A stretch of 64,000 bases of DNA from Alectoria sarmentosa (lineage: Eukaryota > Ascomycota > Lecanoromycetes > Lecanorales > Parmeliaceae): contig WOGZ01000041.1 of the NCBI GenBank assembly GCA_009733775.1, positions 108,334 through 172,333 of the forward strand, written 5' to 3'. Of the stretch, positions 32,384 to 44,030 are shown in pieces. Within the stretch, counting starts at the first letter, position 1. Each line of letters opens with the position of its first letter. Below the pieces are notes generated by a model, which ran no database searches, had not been told where the DNA came from, and was given only the letters and a program-made list of their open reading frames with translations. A program made the translations under genes and the position numbers.

Positions 32384-32878
32384 ATGCCAACCAACCGCCC
32401 TTTCTTCTTCAGCTTCCTCGCCGCCTTCCGCGCCCAATCCGCCATCCCCAAATCCTCATCCACCACCTCTGCTACCTCCACAACCACCGCCTCATCCACC
32501 TTCTCCCCTCCCACCCTCTCCCGCGCCATAGCCACAAAGTCTCCCTCCCCGGGCGCCACCACCGCCGCGGTCCAAGCCGCCAACCCTTCCCTCTCTCACG
32601 CCCGTCAAGCTTCGACCTCTCCATCCACCGCACGCTCTCCATCAACCTCCATGTCTCCGCCTTCGAGAAGTCCGCAACCTATGTCGCCCCCCAGTGGTGG
32701 TTTCAGGCGGGCGAGGAGGGGCAGTGATACGAGTAGCGAAGGTGGCTTTAGGGATCTGGGAGAGAAGTGGTATGTGGGTGGGAAAACGGCGAGTGGGGAG
32801 GAGAGGTATTTGAGGCTGGGGATGGTGAGGAAGGAGAGGAGTGGGGATCGGTTGAGCTTGGACAGGCTGAGCTTGTGA
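32384..32878 (+). CDS. Conserved Ser/Pro-rich ascomycete protein, 164 aa
   Basis: A single exon from an ATG in good context (CACCATG). The N-terminal ~100 residues are Ser/Thr/Pro/Ala-rich and probably disordered. The C-terminal third has the block RRARRGSDTSSEGGFRDLGEKWYVGGKTASGEERYLRLGMV in positions 108-148 and ends with a duplicated RLSLDRLSL. I recognise this C-terminal pattern (RRGSDTSSEGFRD..EKWYIGG) from many Pezizomycotina hypothetical proteins, which supports a real gene; its role is unknown. The Ser-rich RRGSD and RLSLD sequences look like possible kinase sites. It is the last gene before a transposon that starts ~290 bp downstream. Confidence 0.75.
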   Translation: MPTNRPFFFSFLAAFRAQSAIPKSSSTTSATSTTTASSTFSPPTLSRAIATKSPSPGATTAAVQAANPSLSHARQASTSPSTARSPSTSMSPPSRSPQPMSPPSGGFRRARRGSDTSSEGGFRDLGEKWYVGGKTASGEERYLRLGMVRKERSGDRLSLDRLSL

Positions 32879-33166
32879 ATGGGAATGCTCTAATATATAT
32901 GGGCTCGATGGCGTTGAGGAAAAGGAATGGCTTGTCGGGTTTTCGGGTCAGCAAATAGGGTGGGATAATAGAAGGGCGGTTCTCTCTGTGCATTGAATGC
33001 TAGAACTCTCAGGCGAGAACAGGATCTCCACTCCATGGACAGTTCCACAGATGCAATCTTCCAAAACTCGAACTCTTGCTCTGCCCATACAATTTCCCCA
33101 GCAAAAATTCCGCACGACACGAACTTGTCGAATACAGAGAGATTTGGCCGCCATCTAATTATTGTA

Positions 33167-35777
33167 GGCTCGCATTACGCCTATACCCCCTGTTCAATAG
33201 GCGTATACCCCCATGTTTATTAGGCGTATACCCTCTCAAAGTCAGTCGACTGATATCAAGGCGTCAATTGAATCGAGTAAATTTCGTGCGGAAATAATCG
33301 CGGGAATCCTTCGTAGTAACAATGCAATAACAAGATCAATTTTTTCAATTTTTTTTTGTAAAATAACGATATTAAACGATTTCAAATTATCAAATAATAA
33401 GATTTTTTTATTAATCTTTTATAATTACATGCGATTAATTAATAAACTTTTTCGATTATTATTAAAAATACGTTTATCATGTTTTATTATTTATTATTTA
33501 TTATTTCTTATTTATTATTTATTTAATAATTTACAATTGAAAATAATTAAATATAATTTTATTATTTTTTATATATATCGATGTCGTAATAACTCGCTAT
33601 CGTTTTTATATAATCGTAAATTTATTTTTATTTCGTCGTTATAATAATTATTGCATAATTCGTAAAAAAAAAATCGCATAATTATCTTTCGTGTAATATT
33701 TCGTATAATATTTTTCTTTTTTCTAATAATAACGCTCGTAATTTTAAAAAACTTATTAATAATAATTATATTTTTTTAGTTAATTTTTAATTAATTATAT
33801 TTTTTAATTTTTAATATCGTTAATATAATATATACTTAAATTTAAATACTTCGCGTTAAATAAACTTTTAAAAAATTTATTAAAAAATGCGTTTTTATTT
33901 ATTTTTTCGTTTTTGAAAATCGATTTGAAGATTTTCGTTAATATATAAAAGTTTATCAATAATTATAATATTTTTTTACGCGTTAATATAAATATGCGTG
34001 TTATTCTTTTTCACAAGTCGTTAATAAAAATACATATTTTCTAATTTCAACATTTTAATTGTTTTTTATATTCGTTATTTTGTAATATACGTGTATAATA
34101 GTTTTATAATAATGAATATATTTAATATACGATAATATATTATAATAATAACTTTTATATAAATCGATAAAGAATTATATAAAAATAAACGACGAAATTT
34201 TAATATAAAAATTTCGAAAAATAAATCTTTTAAGAAATTTAAAAAGAGGCATTTCGATTTTATTATATTTAATTTTATATATTTAACGTTCGATTATATA
34301 CATTTAATCGATAATCTTATTCACGATTTTTAAGTTATTAATAAATAAATAATTTAACTTCTTTTTCAATTTCTCATTATTTGATTTTTCTCGTAAAATC
34401 GCGCGATTGTTAAAATATAAATTTTGATTAATTTTAAAAATTACGAATTTCTTTTCTCGAATAATTAAATAATCGACGATATAATTAATTGCAATTAAAT
34501 ATTAATTTCAATAATTCTTTTATAAAATTTCTTATTCGCGAATAAATTTCTTTTTGATTTTTACGTATATAATACGACTGAAATCTTTATTAAAAATATT
34601 AATTTTTTTTAATCATTAAAGTATTTATTGCAATTAATAATAATGTTATTTTTATATATTAAATAAAGTATACACGTTACGTTTAAGAAGTTAATTATAT
34701 ATATATTAATTAACATAATATCTTAAACGTTCGTTAATAATACTTTTAAATAAAAAGTGTCGAATTCGTTATATAACGTTTAAATTGTTTAATAATTTAT
34801 ATATAATTTAAAATATATTTCGATTTTATAAAAATAAAGTTTATATATTAAAAGATGTTAAAAATCGTGGTTTCGATAATTAAAAAAAAACTTGAATTTA
34901 TTTATATTATATATCGCATTAATATTAACATTTTGTAAACGAACTTTAAAATCTTTAAAATAATTTTCGATCAAAAAATCAAAATCTCATTTTTTATATA
35001 ATTAAATGTTTTATTATATATATAAATGATTTTTTTTCGATTTTATAATTATTATATTAAAGTTTATATTAAAATTATTAATTTAAGCGTTTCGCTTTTC
35101 ATTATCATTTTAATATTATAATTTTTTTATAATTTGATTATCGAATCTTTTTCATTAATATTAAGATATAAAAATAATATAATTTATATAAATCGAGGTT
35201 TAACACATATTTAATTGATAATAATACTTTAAACTTTTTAAATTATAGCAATTTTTCGTACTATTAGAAAAGATTTAAATAAAATATAATCGTAATTATA
35301 TATAAAATTTATTATTATAAAATTCTATTAGTTTTAAATTTCGTTTATTTTAATACGTTAAGTAACAGTATTAAAATAACAATTTTTTAATCGATTAAAA
35401 ATAATCTATTTATTTATATTTTTATTGTTTTTTTTTATCGCGATCGTAGCGAATTTTTCGTTTTTCTAAAGATTTCATTTCTTTTAAACGTTTTATAAAA
35501 CTTTTAACGATAACATAATTTTAAAAATTTATATTTTATTATATACGTAAAATAAAATCATTGAGATTAAAGTTAATTTAATCGTTAGAAAATGAGTTTA
35601 AAATTATTATTATTAATTTAATGTAAAAAAAGAAAATTATAAATAATAAATATTTTATTAAGCGCGAGATTTTGAAGATTTTCGAATTTACTTTAATTAT
35701 ATGCGAGATTAATACTCGATTGAACTAACGTTTTAATATCAATTAATTAAATTTAAGAAAAGATACGTTATGACTTC
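33167..35777 (-). mobile_element. RIP-destroyed Mutator-like (MULE) DNA transposon, ~2.6 kb
   Basis: Both ends align with the un-RIPed MULE derivative at 45855-46584. On the left, GCGTATACCCCC units at 33176-33235 are followed by sequence aligning base by base with 45900-46130, with nearly all differences C-to-T or G-to-A. On the right, GCGCGAGATTTTGAAGATTTTCG (around 35662) matches 46420-46442. The region corresponding to the transposase N-terminus (minus strand, ~35640-35450) aligns with the intact copy's coding sequence but is full of stops. It continues beyond the intact copy's deletion point, so this copy was once more complete. Composition drops to extreme AT inside the element and recovers abruptly at its right border, 55 bp from the stop of the next gene. 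Exact ends are uncertain by ~10 bp, as no clear target duplication remains. Confidence 0.85.
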
Positions 35778-35831
35778 ATAAAAAAATCCTCTTCTACCCA
35801 CACGAACGTTTTTTGTTCCCTCTGTTATCTT

Positions 35832-37595
35832 TCATACCACGACCAACCCTACCAAAACCCCAAGCGCCACCCACACAATCCCCTTCATCCCCTTTCCTCT
35901 CACGCCTTCACTTACCCTCCCACCCTCGTCCCCATTACTTCCATTCGCCGTCTCATCCCTCACAACCACATAAATCTCGCCACTAGCATCCGAACTCATG
36001 AACAGTCGCCCCTGATCATCAAATGCAAGACCCACAGGCCTGAAGCAGTGATCTGGACAGACAGAATCATCTGCGTTTGCCAAAACATCAATCACTGCCG
36101 TAGCATTATCCGATGCGGCGACAGGCTCGCCGTTGGTGAAGGGGATAACCTGAGAGGAACGTAGGGCAAAATTCAGTATCGCTTCTTCATTTAAGAAATG
36201 AGAATTGAAGCACATAATTGGGGGGAAGGTCTGAAGGGCGTCAAGCAAAAAGGGAAGGATGCTGAAGACGCAACATACCGACAACTTGTACCCCACCGGA
36301 TCCGTCCGATCCCAACTCCCACGAAAAGTAACCCAAGCCTCATTTCCACTATCATTGAATTTGATATCGTCCGGCGCCATATGCGCCTGAAACGTCAGTC
36401 TCGGCCCCGTCGTCTGTTCCTTACAGTAAGTATCATTGATCGTACTGTTCTGAACATCAACCGCAAATTGACTTCCAACAGTCAAATTACTATTCATAGG
36501 TATCTCGCTCACATCCCAAGCGGCGACACACTGCGGATAGCCGTAGTTGCTACCTTGTGGAGCGTATTCGGTTCCGTTGAGGTAGCCATGGAAGTTCAAT
36601 TCGTCGCCGGGATTGTTTTGGTGTATATCTTGGCCGGTACGGTTAAGGTCGTCGACGGAGTTTTCGACGGAGTAGATGCCGCCTGTCTGGGGGTGTTCGG
36701 AGATACCTACCGAGTTGCGCAGACCCCAGCCGAGGCGTAGGCCATCCTGAGCGAAGTTGTAACCACCTGAGATCATTCTGGAGTTAGCATATCCAGTCCT
36801 GACCTTCGAGTTGTCTAATATTATCAGGAGTTGTGTGATTTCGGAGCATGTCTCCGGGTTTCGGTTTCTGGAATCAATCAGAAGAATGGAATTCTTGAAA
36901 GGTACTCACCGGAGGGTACGTTGCTGAGATCAAATGCTTTGATTTGACTCTGGCCAGAAGAAATTACCGCCGCTGCAGGGTCGACGTTCTCGGAACTGCC
37001 TCGACTGATGATCAACGTATCGTCGATTTTCTGGGACATGAGAAGCGTCCAAGCGTCCTCGTATTATGAGTATCTGTAAACATTCCTGAGACGAGTGTCC
37101 TACTAGAATCTGAAACGGTCGAATTTGCTGAATTGTAAGCCCACGAATAGGCCGCCTCCGCCGATGATGCGTAAAGGGTATTACCGTCCCGCGATAAAGC
37201 CAAGCCATGGGTGAGCTGCGTTCTATGTGAGCATGTGGATACTTCTCGATCAGAGATATGAAAGTTACATTAGTGGCTTCCACCACGACTTTCTGAGATT
37301 TGACGCTGACACAGATACCTTCATTATCATCGAAGTGAAGACTAGTAAGGCCAGTACTCTGCTCGACGACGAGCAGATTACCGGATGCGTCAAATTGGAT
37401 AGAACGAGGGTATGTGAGGCCTGTGGCGACCAATGCGGCTCTATAGCCCGAGGCAATAGATGGTTTGATGGAGTTTGTAGGGGTCAGAGTAGTTAAGCAG
37501 CTGGATGGAAGTTCGCCTAGAGCAGGTAATATCAGGGCATTCAGGAGCATAGCTCTCTGGACGTAGGAGAATGGCAACATCTTGGGTGATGTCAA
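35832..37595 (-). pseudogene. Sorbosone/glucose dehydrogenase-like secreted protein with an 8-bp frameshift
   Basis: The coding parts follow the fungal soluble quinoprotein (L-sorbosone dehydrogenase/pyranose dehydrogenase) pattern. There is a signal peptide (FSYVQRAMLLNALILPALG), YPRSIQFDASGNLLVVEQSTG, LTHGLALSRDGNTLYASS after an intron ending ACGCAG (~37213), VSGMFTDTHNTRTL, then LIISRGSSENVDPAAAV and SQIKAFDLSNVPS. After introns 36909-36767 and 36278-36150 come GLRLGWGLRNSVGI, SEAWVTFRGSWDR-like sequence and CFRPVGLAFDDQGRLFMSS. The C-terminus ends in a hydrophobic helix (IVWVALGVLVGLVVV), suggesting GPI anchoring at the cell surface. At 37043-37058 the octamer AAGCGTCC is duplicated in tandem. 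The duplication throws the conserved HNTRTLLMS motif out of frame and leads to TGA. Removing one unit would restore the family reading; all other exons are open. Confidence 0.75.
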
Positions 37596-39234
37596 GGCTT
37601 GGTTGACAGCTTTGTATCAGGTAAGTGTGGGAAATAAAGCACGATTAGATTTGCGGAAAGGAGAGCGTGCGGGGAGTGAGAAGTTCCAGCCAATATCATA
37701 AATTCTGATTCCATTTCAGCCGGACTTCGAGAAAGCTCATGTACAAGGCTACATCCCATGATCATTTCCAAGGCTGCAGCCAGGCAGAGTTGGATTCGCA
37801 CGGCTGACTCGGCCCTGGACGAGCGCTGCCATATCATCAGCGTTTACGGCCTCGAAGCTCAGAATGTACGAGGCTATGGTGTATCGCTGATAGCTGCGGC
37901 ATGAATCCCTGCAAAAAGCATGCATTGCAAGAGCTGACACTGATCGTTACCCCTTTTGAAATCATATGTCGCTGCATGATTGCGGGACCCGTGGGGCTGA
38001 GTTATCCAATTCGTCGAAGCCCATATGTACATATACCTTATGATGATCCTTTGAGTCTGGGTTACGATCCCGGTGGATCCTCCGAGTTAGCAAGCGAAAA
38101 AAGAGAAAAAAAAACCCACCCGGGCTGAGCTTCAGCTAAGTCATGCATGTATGCATCTTGCTGCGGTCTCGGAACGGGGCTCTGGTGCCAAAAATTGCCC
38201 CTGATATCCGTGTCCTGCCACAAGACTGGCCATTTGGGTTCTTTGATGGCATGCCAACATATTAGGCTTGGCCGGATGACGTGCATTAAGTGGGTCCTTC
38301 CCTATGAACCCTTTGGCAACTACTGGATGATCAGAAATGCAGTAGTGTGGTAGCCTTTGACGACGGCCATTCTTACAACTTTGTTCGAGATTCGGTGGCC
38401 CTAATGGAGCGCATCCCTTGTGTACACGCATACCATGGTATGCTAGTATGCACCTAGGACTCCGGCTCTCAGCTGTCGAAGTATGCCTCGGGTGGCGATG
38501 ACAGTCCTTGGATGAAGCACCTGAGGTTACAATGCTTCGGGGAGGGTGATTCCTGGATCTCTAGTATTAGACTTTATGTATGTCGAATATCCAAAGCAGG
38601 TGTATCCAATTATCGATAACGCTATGCGTTTGATGGCAGCCTAACCAGGTTGGACGTGTGGTAGGGTAGTAAACCGACCGCAGTGTATCAAGAGTCGACA
38701 TCCTGACAACCCTGCCAATTCGCCCGGAGACCAATCACTGCCACGAGAGCCCCTTCTCGGCCGACATTTGCACGGACAAGGCAGCACCAGATTACGCTAG
38801 ATTGCGAGCTTTGATCCCCCTTGCATGAGAGTTTCGGATTTCACATACAAGGCTCTGATTTGGGCTGGGTCCGGACTGGACCACGCTATCGGACGATAGG
38901 CTATGTTGCGCTTGGACCTTGAAGACATTCGCGGTGGTATAGTAGTTGTGTTATTGCTTGGGCTCTTAATACGTTTGCATATTTAGAGTAGAAGGCGTTA
39001 TAGCTCGGATACTTAATACAACAATAAGCACACTAAGAGAGGAGCAGGTTCCCAGCTGGTGAGGCTGAGCTTAGGGTGATGTCGATAATTCATGATTCCA
39101 GTCCCCGTTGTTGAGATCCTTCGGCAAGGCGGCCGATCTATCCTAGAATGCAGCCTCGACGTATGTTGAAATTATATATCTTGTTTAGAATCCGAGGGAA
39201 ACATTCTTCCGTGTGGAGAGAAAATTTTTCGATC
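37596..39234. other. Intergenic, no gene recognised
   Basis: 1.6 kb between divergently transcribed genes. Only short open frames without recognisable domains; no repeat or RNA seen. Confidence 0.5.
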
Positions 39235-41135
39235 ATGACGGCCCCCAGTGTAGTAGGTCATCGGACTAAAATATGGCAACGTTACATTTGGGATTCGCTG
39301 GACAAAGCCCCCGAGGAGCGTCGCTTCCTGCTCAAATTAGACATCTTCTTATCCGGTTTTGCTTGCCTCGGTTGGTCCACCGCTGTTATGGTATCTGAAG
39401 ATGATCTGACTCGCATTGAAGGTTTCTTCTTGAAACCTCTCGATCAAACCAACATCAGCAACGCTTTCGTCTCCGGGATGTACGCGGGTCCTTCTAATCG
39501 ACTGAGAAACGTCTGCTTACCAAGATTAGGAAAGAGGATCTGGGTCTATATGGAAACGAGCTCAACTATTTTCTCACTTCCTGGACAATCGGCTATATCC
39601 TTGGCCAGCTCCCTGGAAATGTAGCACTAACCAGGATACGGCCATCGGTTTTGCTGCCAATAATAGAGGTAGAGAGTATTGAGTCTAGCACACATGCTCG
39701 GCGAGCCTGACTTGATACAGATTGTATGGAGCGCCTTGACTATGCTTCTCGCACTATGTAAAACGACACGCCATGTTATAGTAGTCCGTTTCTTTGTTGG
39801 TCGGAGAAGATTCATTCCCTGCTTGTCGTATGATACTTTACTCATGGCAGCAGGACTCGCCGAAAGCATCTTCTGGCCTGGAATCCATTATATCCTTGGC
39901 TCCTGGTATCGACGTGATGAACTTGGGAAAAGGGCCTCGATTTTCTACATGAGTGGCCAGATAGCTGCAATTGTCTCGGGCTATCTCATGGCCGGAGCAT
40001 TCCGTTTGAACAATAAAGGGTCCATATGGGGCTGGCAGTGGTAGTAGTCACCAATCTAGCGGGACCCTTGATGAGACGAGAGACTTACTGTGCCATAGGT
40101 TATTCATCCTCGATGGTGTTATTGCGATGCCAATCGCAATCGCTGGGTTTTTTTGCTTTCCCGATCTTCCACGAAATTCCAAAGCCTGGTATCTTAGCAA
40201 AGACGTTGGTTCACTCCTTCTCTGATCTCATTAGTCTCTTTGATAGAATCCGCAGATTGACGTGATAAGAAGGAGCGAATTCTAGCGTCCGAACGTATGG
40301 CATCAGAAGGTCGCGGAAGAAAGCAACCATGGTCGATGAAAAAGGTGAAAGGTATCTTCTCCTCTGCGCGGATATACGCGTTTTGTGTACTCTATGTGTA
40401 TGTCTGATAATTCTTCATATGGAGCGCCAGTCAGCCCTGCTGACATCTTTGGTAGCCTTCTCAACAACTCTACCGCAGGGCTTCCCGTCTTTTCTCAGTA
40501 CCTAAAGTCTAAGGGGTATCCAGTCTGGAAGATCAACGTGTATCCTACAGGATCCAACGGAGTTCAGATTCTGGTGATCCTTATTAGCTCTTGGGGCTCA
40601 GATTCACTTCTTACGGGTTGCAGGTGGCCCTTCCTCATGGCTTTTGCGGTGAGTTCCAAATCTTCGAACCCTGGATGGAAATCAAAGCCGGACTGACGTA
40701 CATTAGCTCCTTAACATACTGCCCTACATCTCACTCGGAATTTGGAATATTCCCGAGTGGTGGCATTGGACTTCTTATTACCTTACTGGCGTAAGCGCAG
40801 CACTCGAGGGACTTTGCTTTACGTACGTCCTCACTGCTGTAAATCATCGTTTAAGAGTCTATTGCTGATTTCTTACCTGGTCTAGATGGGCCAACGAAGT
40901 CTGTGAGGATGACGATGAAGAACGCGCGGTTGTGCTAGCAAGTATGAACATGGCGGCGCTCATTATCCAGGCCTGGCTGCCACTCCTTGTATGGCAGCAA
41001 GTAGATGAGCCGCAGTACCGAAAAGGTTTCGTGACTGTGGCCTGTCTCTCCGCCCTGGTTGCCGTCCAGATTCTGATCGTTCGGCATTTGCATAAGCGTC
41101 AGAGTCGTCGTGCCAGTGTCTCGCATGACGCTTGA
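39235..41135 (+). CDS. MFS transporter of the anion:cation symporter (Dal5/pantothenate-like) family, ten exons
   Basis: Ten exons join in frame to ~462 residues: 39235-39370, 39422-39479, 39530-39668, 39721-39799, 39854-40040, 40099-40204, ~40273-40397, 40456-40648, 40707-40822 and 40886-41135. Introns are 50-68 bp with GT..AG and mostly CTGAC-like branch points. The protein has the family start FLLKLDIFLSGFACLGFF, the loop LDQTNISNAFVSGMKEDLGLYGNELNYF, GYILGQLPGNV, VRFFVGLAESIFWPGIHYILGSWYRRDELGKRASIF, the central FPDLPRNSKAWYLSK and a second six-helix half ending in a basic tail. These carriers take up allantoate, pantothenate, nicotinate and related anions; the substrate here is not predictable. 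The seventh exon's start may be 40270 or 40273. No lesion was found, despite an interrupted appearance in raw reading frames. Confidence 0.82.
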
Positions 41136-41638
41136 GGGGTACATGGATCAAGACTTGGACGTAAGTGTCTTTGGTGCTTTCACGGCGGTCCGGTAGTTGC
41201 TACATCGGCCAGCAAGCATGACTATCATTAACAAAAATAGCGCTGTGAAGTAATTTAGAAAATGAATACAATGGTTCTTCCTTTGCTACTTGCTCTACCT
41301 CGGTTGAATTGGCCCTGTTGTCTTCGCTTCAATTGATGCGCTAACTTCGTTATGGCATTGGCACTAAAGCCTAGACGATGAAAGGGTTGAAAATGGCCTG
41401 TAGTCTAGTTTAATGAATTGCTCTTACAACTGCCAAGTCAAGTCCCACAACGATCTTCTTATCAATTCCCTACACACTTAATGTGCTAATCACCATATTC
41501 CGCGCGAATCGATCCAAGATGCCGGTCTCGCCAAGCCAAAAAAATGCAATGTGAGCGGGCGAAAATCAGTATTCACTGCAATGCACCAACATTATACGAG
41601 CAGACTACGTACGAAGTGCCTGGTACAAATACATTTAT
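41136..41638. other. Convergent 3' intergenic region
   Basis: 503 bp between the ends of the transporter (plus) and ankyrin (minus) genes. No gene seen. Confidence 0.5.
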
Positions 41639-44030
41639 TCAAGCTTGATCGTCAATGGCACGTAAGAATTCATAGAAAGCTTCCCGAAATTCCGTACCCG
41701 CCCGAGTGCGAGCAATGTCGCCTGGTCGCTCAGCATTCTTATTTGTGGCATTTGGACATTTGGCATCCACTGGTAAATGTTCGCAGCAATAGAAATCCTG
41801 GATGACTTCTCGATCGCCATGTCTTGCCAAAAAGTGCAGTATGCTCTCTTGATTTACATCCATATAGTCTGTCTTCACTTTTCTCTCCAATAAAGCCCTT
41901 ATGGCCCCGTGATTCTTGTACAGAATAGCCCTTCCCAGAGGCGTCAGCTCCCAATTTGAGGGTTTGGACCCTTCGGTCTTTGCACCAGAATTAATGAGGT
42001 ATTTCACTAGTGCTGGGTAGCCGGATTGGATGGCAATATCTAGCATGGTTCGACCGTACTTCGAGGGCAGGTTGATGTCGACCTTGGCATCAACAAAGGG
42101 TTCCACAAGCCTAGGGCTATTTTCTTCATAGCAGGCGTAGTGAGCAGGCAACTCATTGAGAAAATTGGCCGCATTTGGGTCTGCTCCAGATTTAATCAAG
42201 GATCTGATGATTGGCCTTGACCTGGAGCGGGCGGCCATGTGCAACGGCGATCGCCGCATTGAGTCACATAAATTAACGTCAGCTCCGTTATCAATAAGCG
42301 ATCTGACCGCTTCAAGATCTCCGCGGCGCGATGCATACAGAAGTGGAGTTTTCCCGAACGAGTCCGTGGCATTCACTGTTGGCTGTGGTGTTTCTTTGAG
42401 TTCTTCTTCCAAGCTGCCTGTCTCTAGACCTAAGACTCTTCGATGCACGATTGAGAGGTTGTATTCTTCCACGCCCCCTTTCCCATAAGGGAGAATCCTC
42501 TGCCGGAGAAATTCAACAGTATCAGGAGTCAATTGATTCTCAAAAACAGCGAGCCAGGCAAAATCGACCGTGGACCTTCACCAAAGTTAATGTATTTCTT
42601 CGCAGTTAGGCGACTACTTACTTGCCAAACCCGTCTTGTATTTGCTCGTCAGCACCTGCGTCGAGTAAAATGTTGCAACACTCGATTTGGTTCTTGTGTA
42701 TAGCGAACTAGTATCATAAATTAGTTTGGTTGTTGTTGATAGAGGCGAAAGTTCATACGGTCAATAGTGTCCAGCCCATCTCCTCCATGTCATCGGGCAA
42801 TGATTTTCGGTCTTCTAAAATAGACCGAAGGACCAGGGGTTGTCCTCTCTCAATAGTGCCCATCACCGGCGAGTGCTCTGGAAGCAAATTGCGCACCTTT
42901 AGGCCGAATGAAGGATTCCCATAAGGCAATCGGACGCACTGAAAGATGATGGCCTTTGCGACAAGCCAACAAGGGAAGTAGTACGCCACTGTTATGGAAG
43001 AATGAGAATGAACACGACACTTGGGGCTATCGCACTCTGGGTTGCTAAATATACGACCAGATACTCCTATAACAAGGCTTCCAAACGCTTTTGATGTGAT
43101 GGTCGATGTCGAGTATTGCATGGTACTATGACAGGTGCAAGGGCAGACGCTCAGTCGTAGCTTTCTTTCATTATCTCTGAGCGCTCGAACCGCGCTTTGG
43201 TTTAGTGGGACGACTTCAGATACATCAGAGAATACAGATTGCTGCGTCTCATCAGAAATAGGACCAGATGCGGGAGTAGATATCAAAGCTTGTGAGCGTA
43301 CATCACCGACCGTGCTGGCGGTTGAGTGGGCGTTGCCAGCATTGACCTGAGATGGTCTAGTTGGAGGCAATTGATTGTGATCTAGGCTGCAGGTCATATA
43401 TGTCTGACCTTGCAATATGCGCTGCAAGAGCAATCGGTGTTCGTCCTGCCGAGAGGAAGTAGCTAACTCATTCTGAGCTAGCCGTTGACCCATTATGTGG
43501 AGCTCAGTGCCCATGCTGTAGAGATCGTTCCTAAAAAGAAATGAGTGAGCTATTTCTTTCGTACTGATACGTCTACAAAAGCAACAGGTCGCATACATTG
43601 TTTTAGTCATGAGTAGAAGGGACATATTGATCTTCTGGCCATTCAAGTCGTTCCGCAAACGTTCAATTTTGCTCCGTTTCTTCAACCAGCCTGTCCGACT
43701 CACAGATGGTGGCTGGATTGCAGAAGATTTCCTCAAATCCTTAGCTATGTCTTCGATAGCAGAGAGTACGTTCTGTGCGCGATTGATATGATGTAAAAGC
43801 GGGCCTTGCAATTGACTGGAGCTTGGTGCTTGTTGGAATTGCATTTCCAACTCGCTCGCAGCTTTAATGTTGGTCAAAACAGCTTTCAGCGCAAGCACCT
43901 CTTCACCCAAACTATTGACCTCTTTCGGTGCGTCCCGAAGGCCACTGATCACGCTGTACGCTCTGTCGGTGGATGCAATCAAGGTTCCGAGGACTGTTAT
44001 AAGGCTTGCAGCAGCTCCCAAGGGATCCAT
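41639..44030 (-). CDS. Ankyrin-repeat protein with fungal STAND-type N-terminal domain, 742 aa
   Basis: Four exons join in frame to 743 codons: 44030-43597, 43530-42759, 42707-42622 and 42575-41639. The N-terminal domain (MDPLGAAASLITVLGTLIAS... with LRDAPKEVNSLGEEVLALKAVL) matches the fungal N-terminal domain found on NLR-like STAND proteins. A Ser-rich linker follows, then a Cys motif CPCTCH (~274-278) with CDSPKCRVHS some 35 residues on, as in related fungal ankyrin proteins. The C-terminal half has at least six ankyrin repeats (for example DSFGKTPLLYASRRGDLEAV, DSMRRSPLHMAARSRSRPII, SNWELTPLGRAILYKNHGAI). There is no NACHT or NB-ARC nucleotide-binding domain, so it resembles a truncated or adaptor relative of fungal NLRs. 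Such proteins are linked to non-self recognition, but a specific role is inference. Confidence 0.85.

Noticed and set aside
39235..41135. Transporter as a frameshifted pseudogene
   Set aside because: Every apparent frameshift coincides with a GT..AG intron of 50-68 bp, and the exons sum to a whole number of codons.
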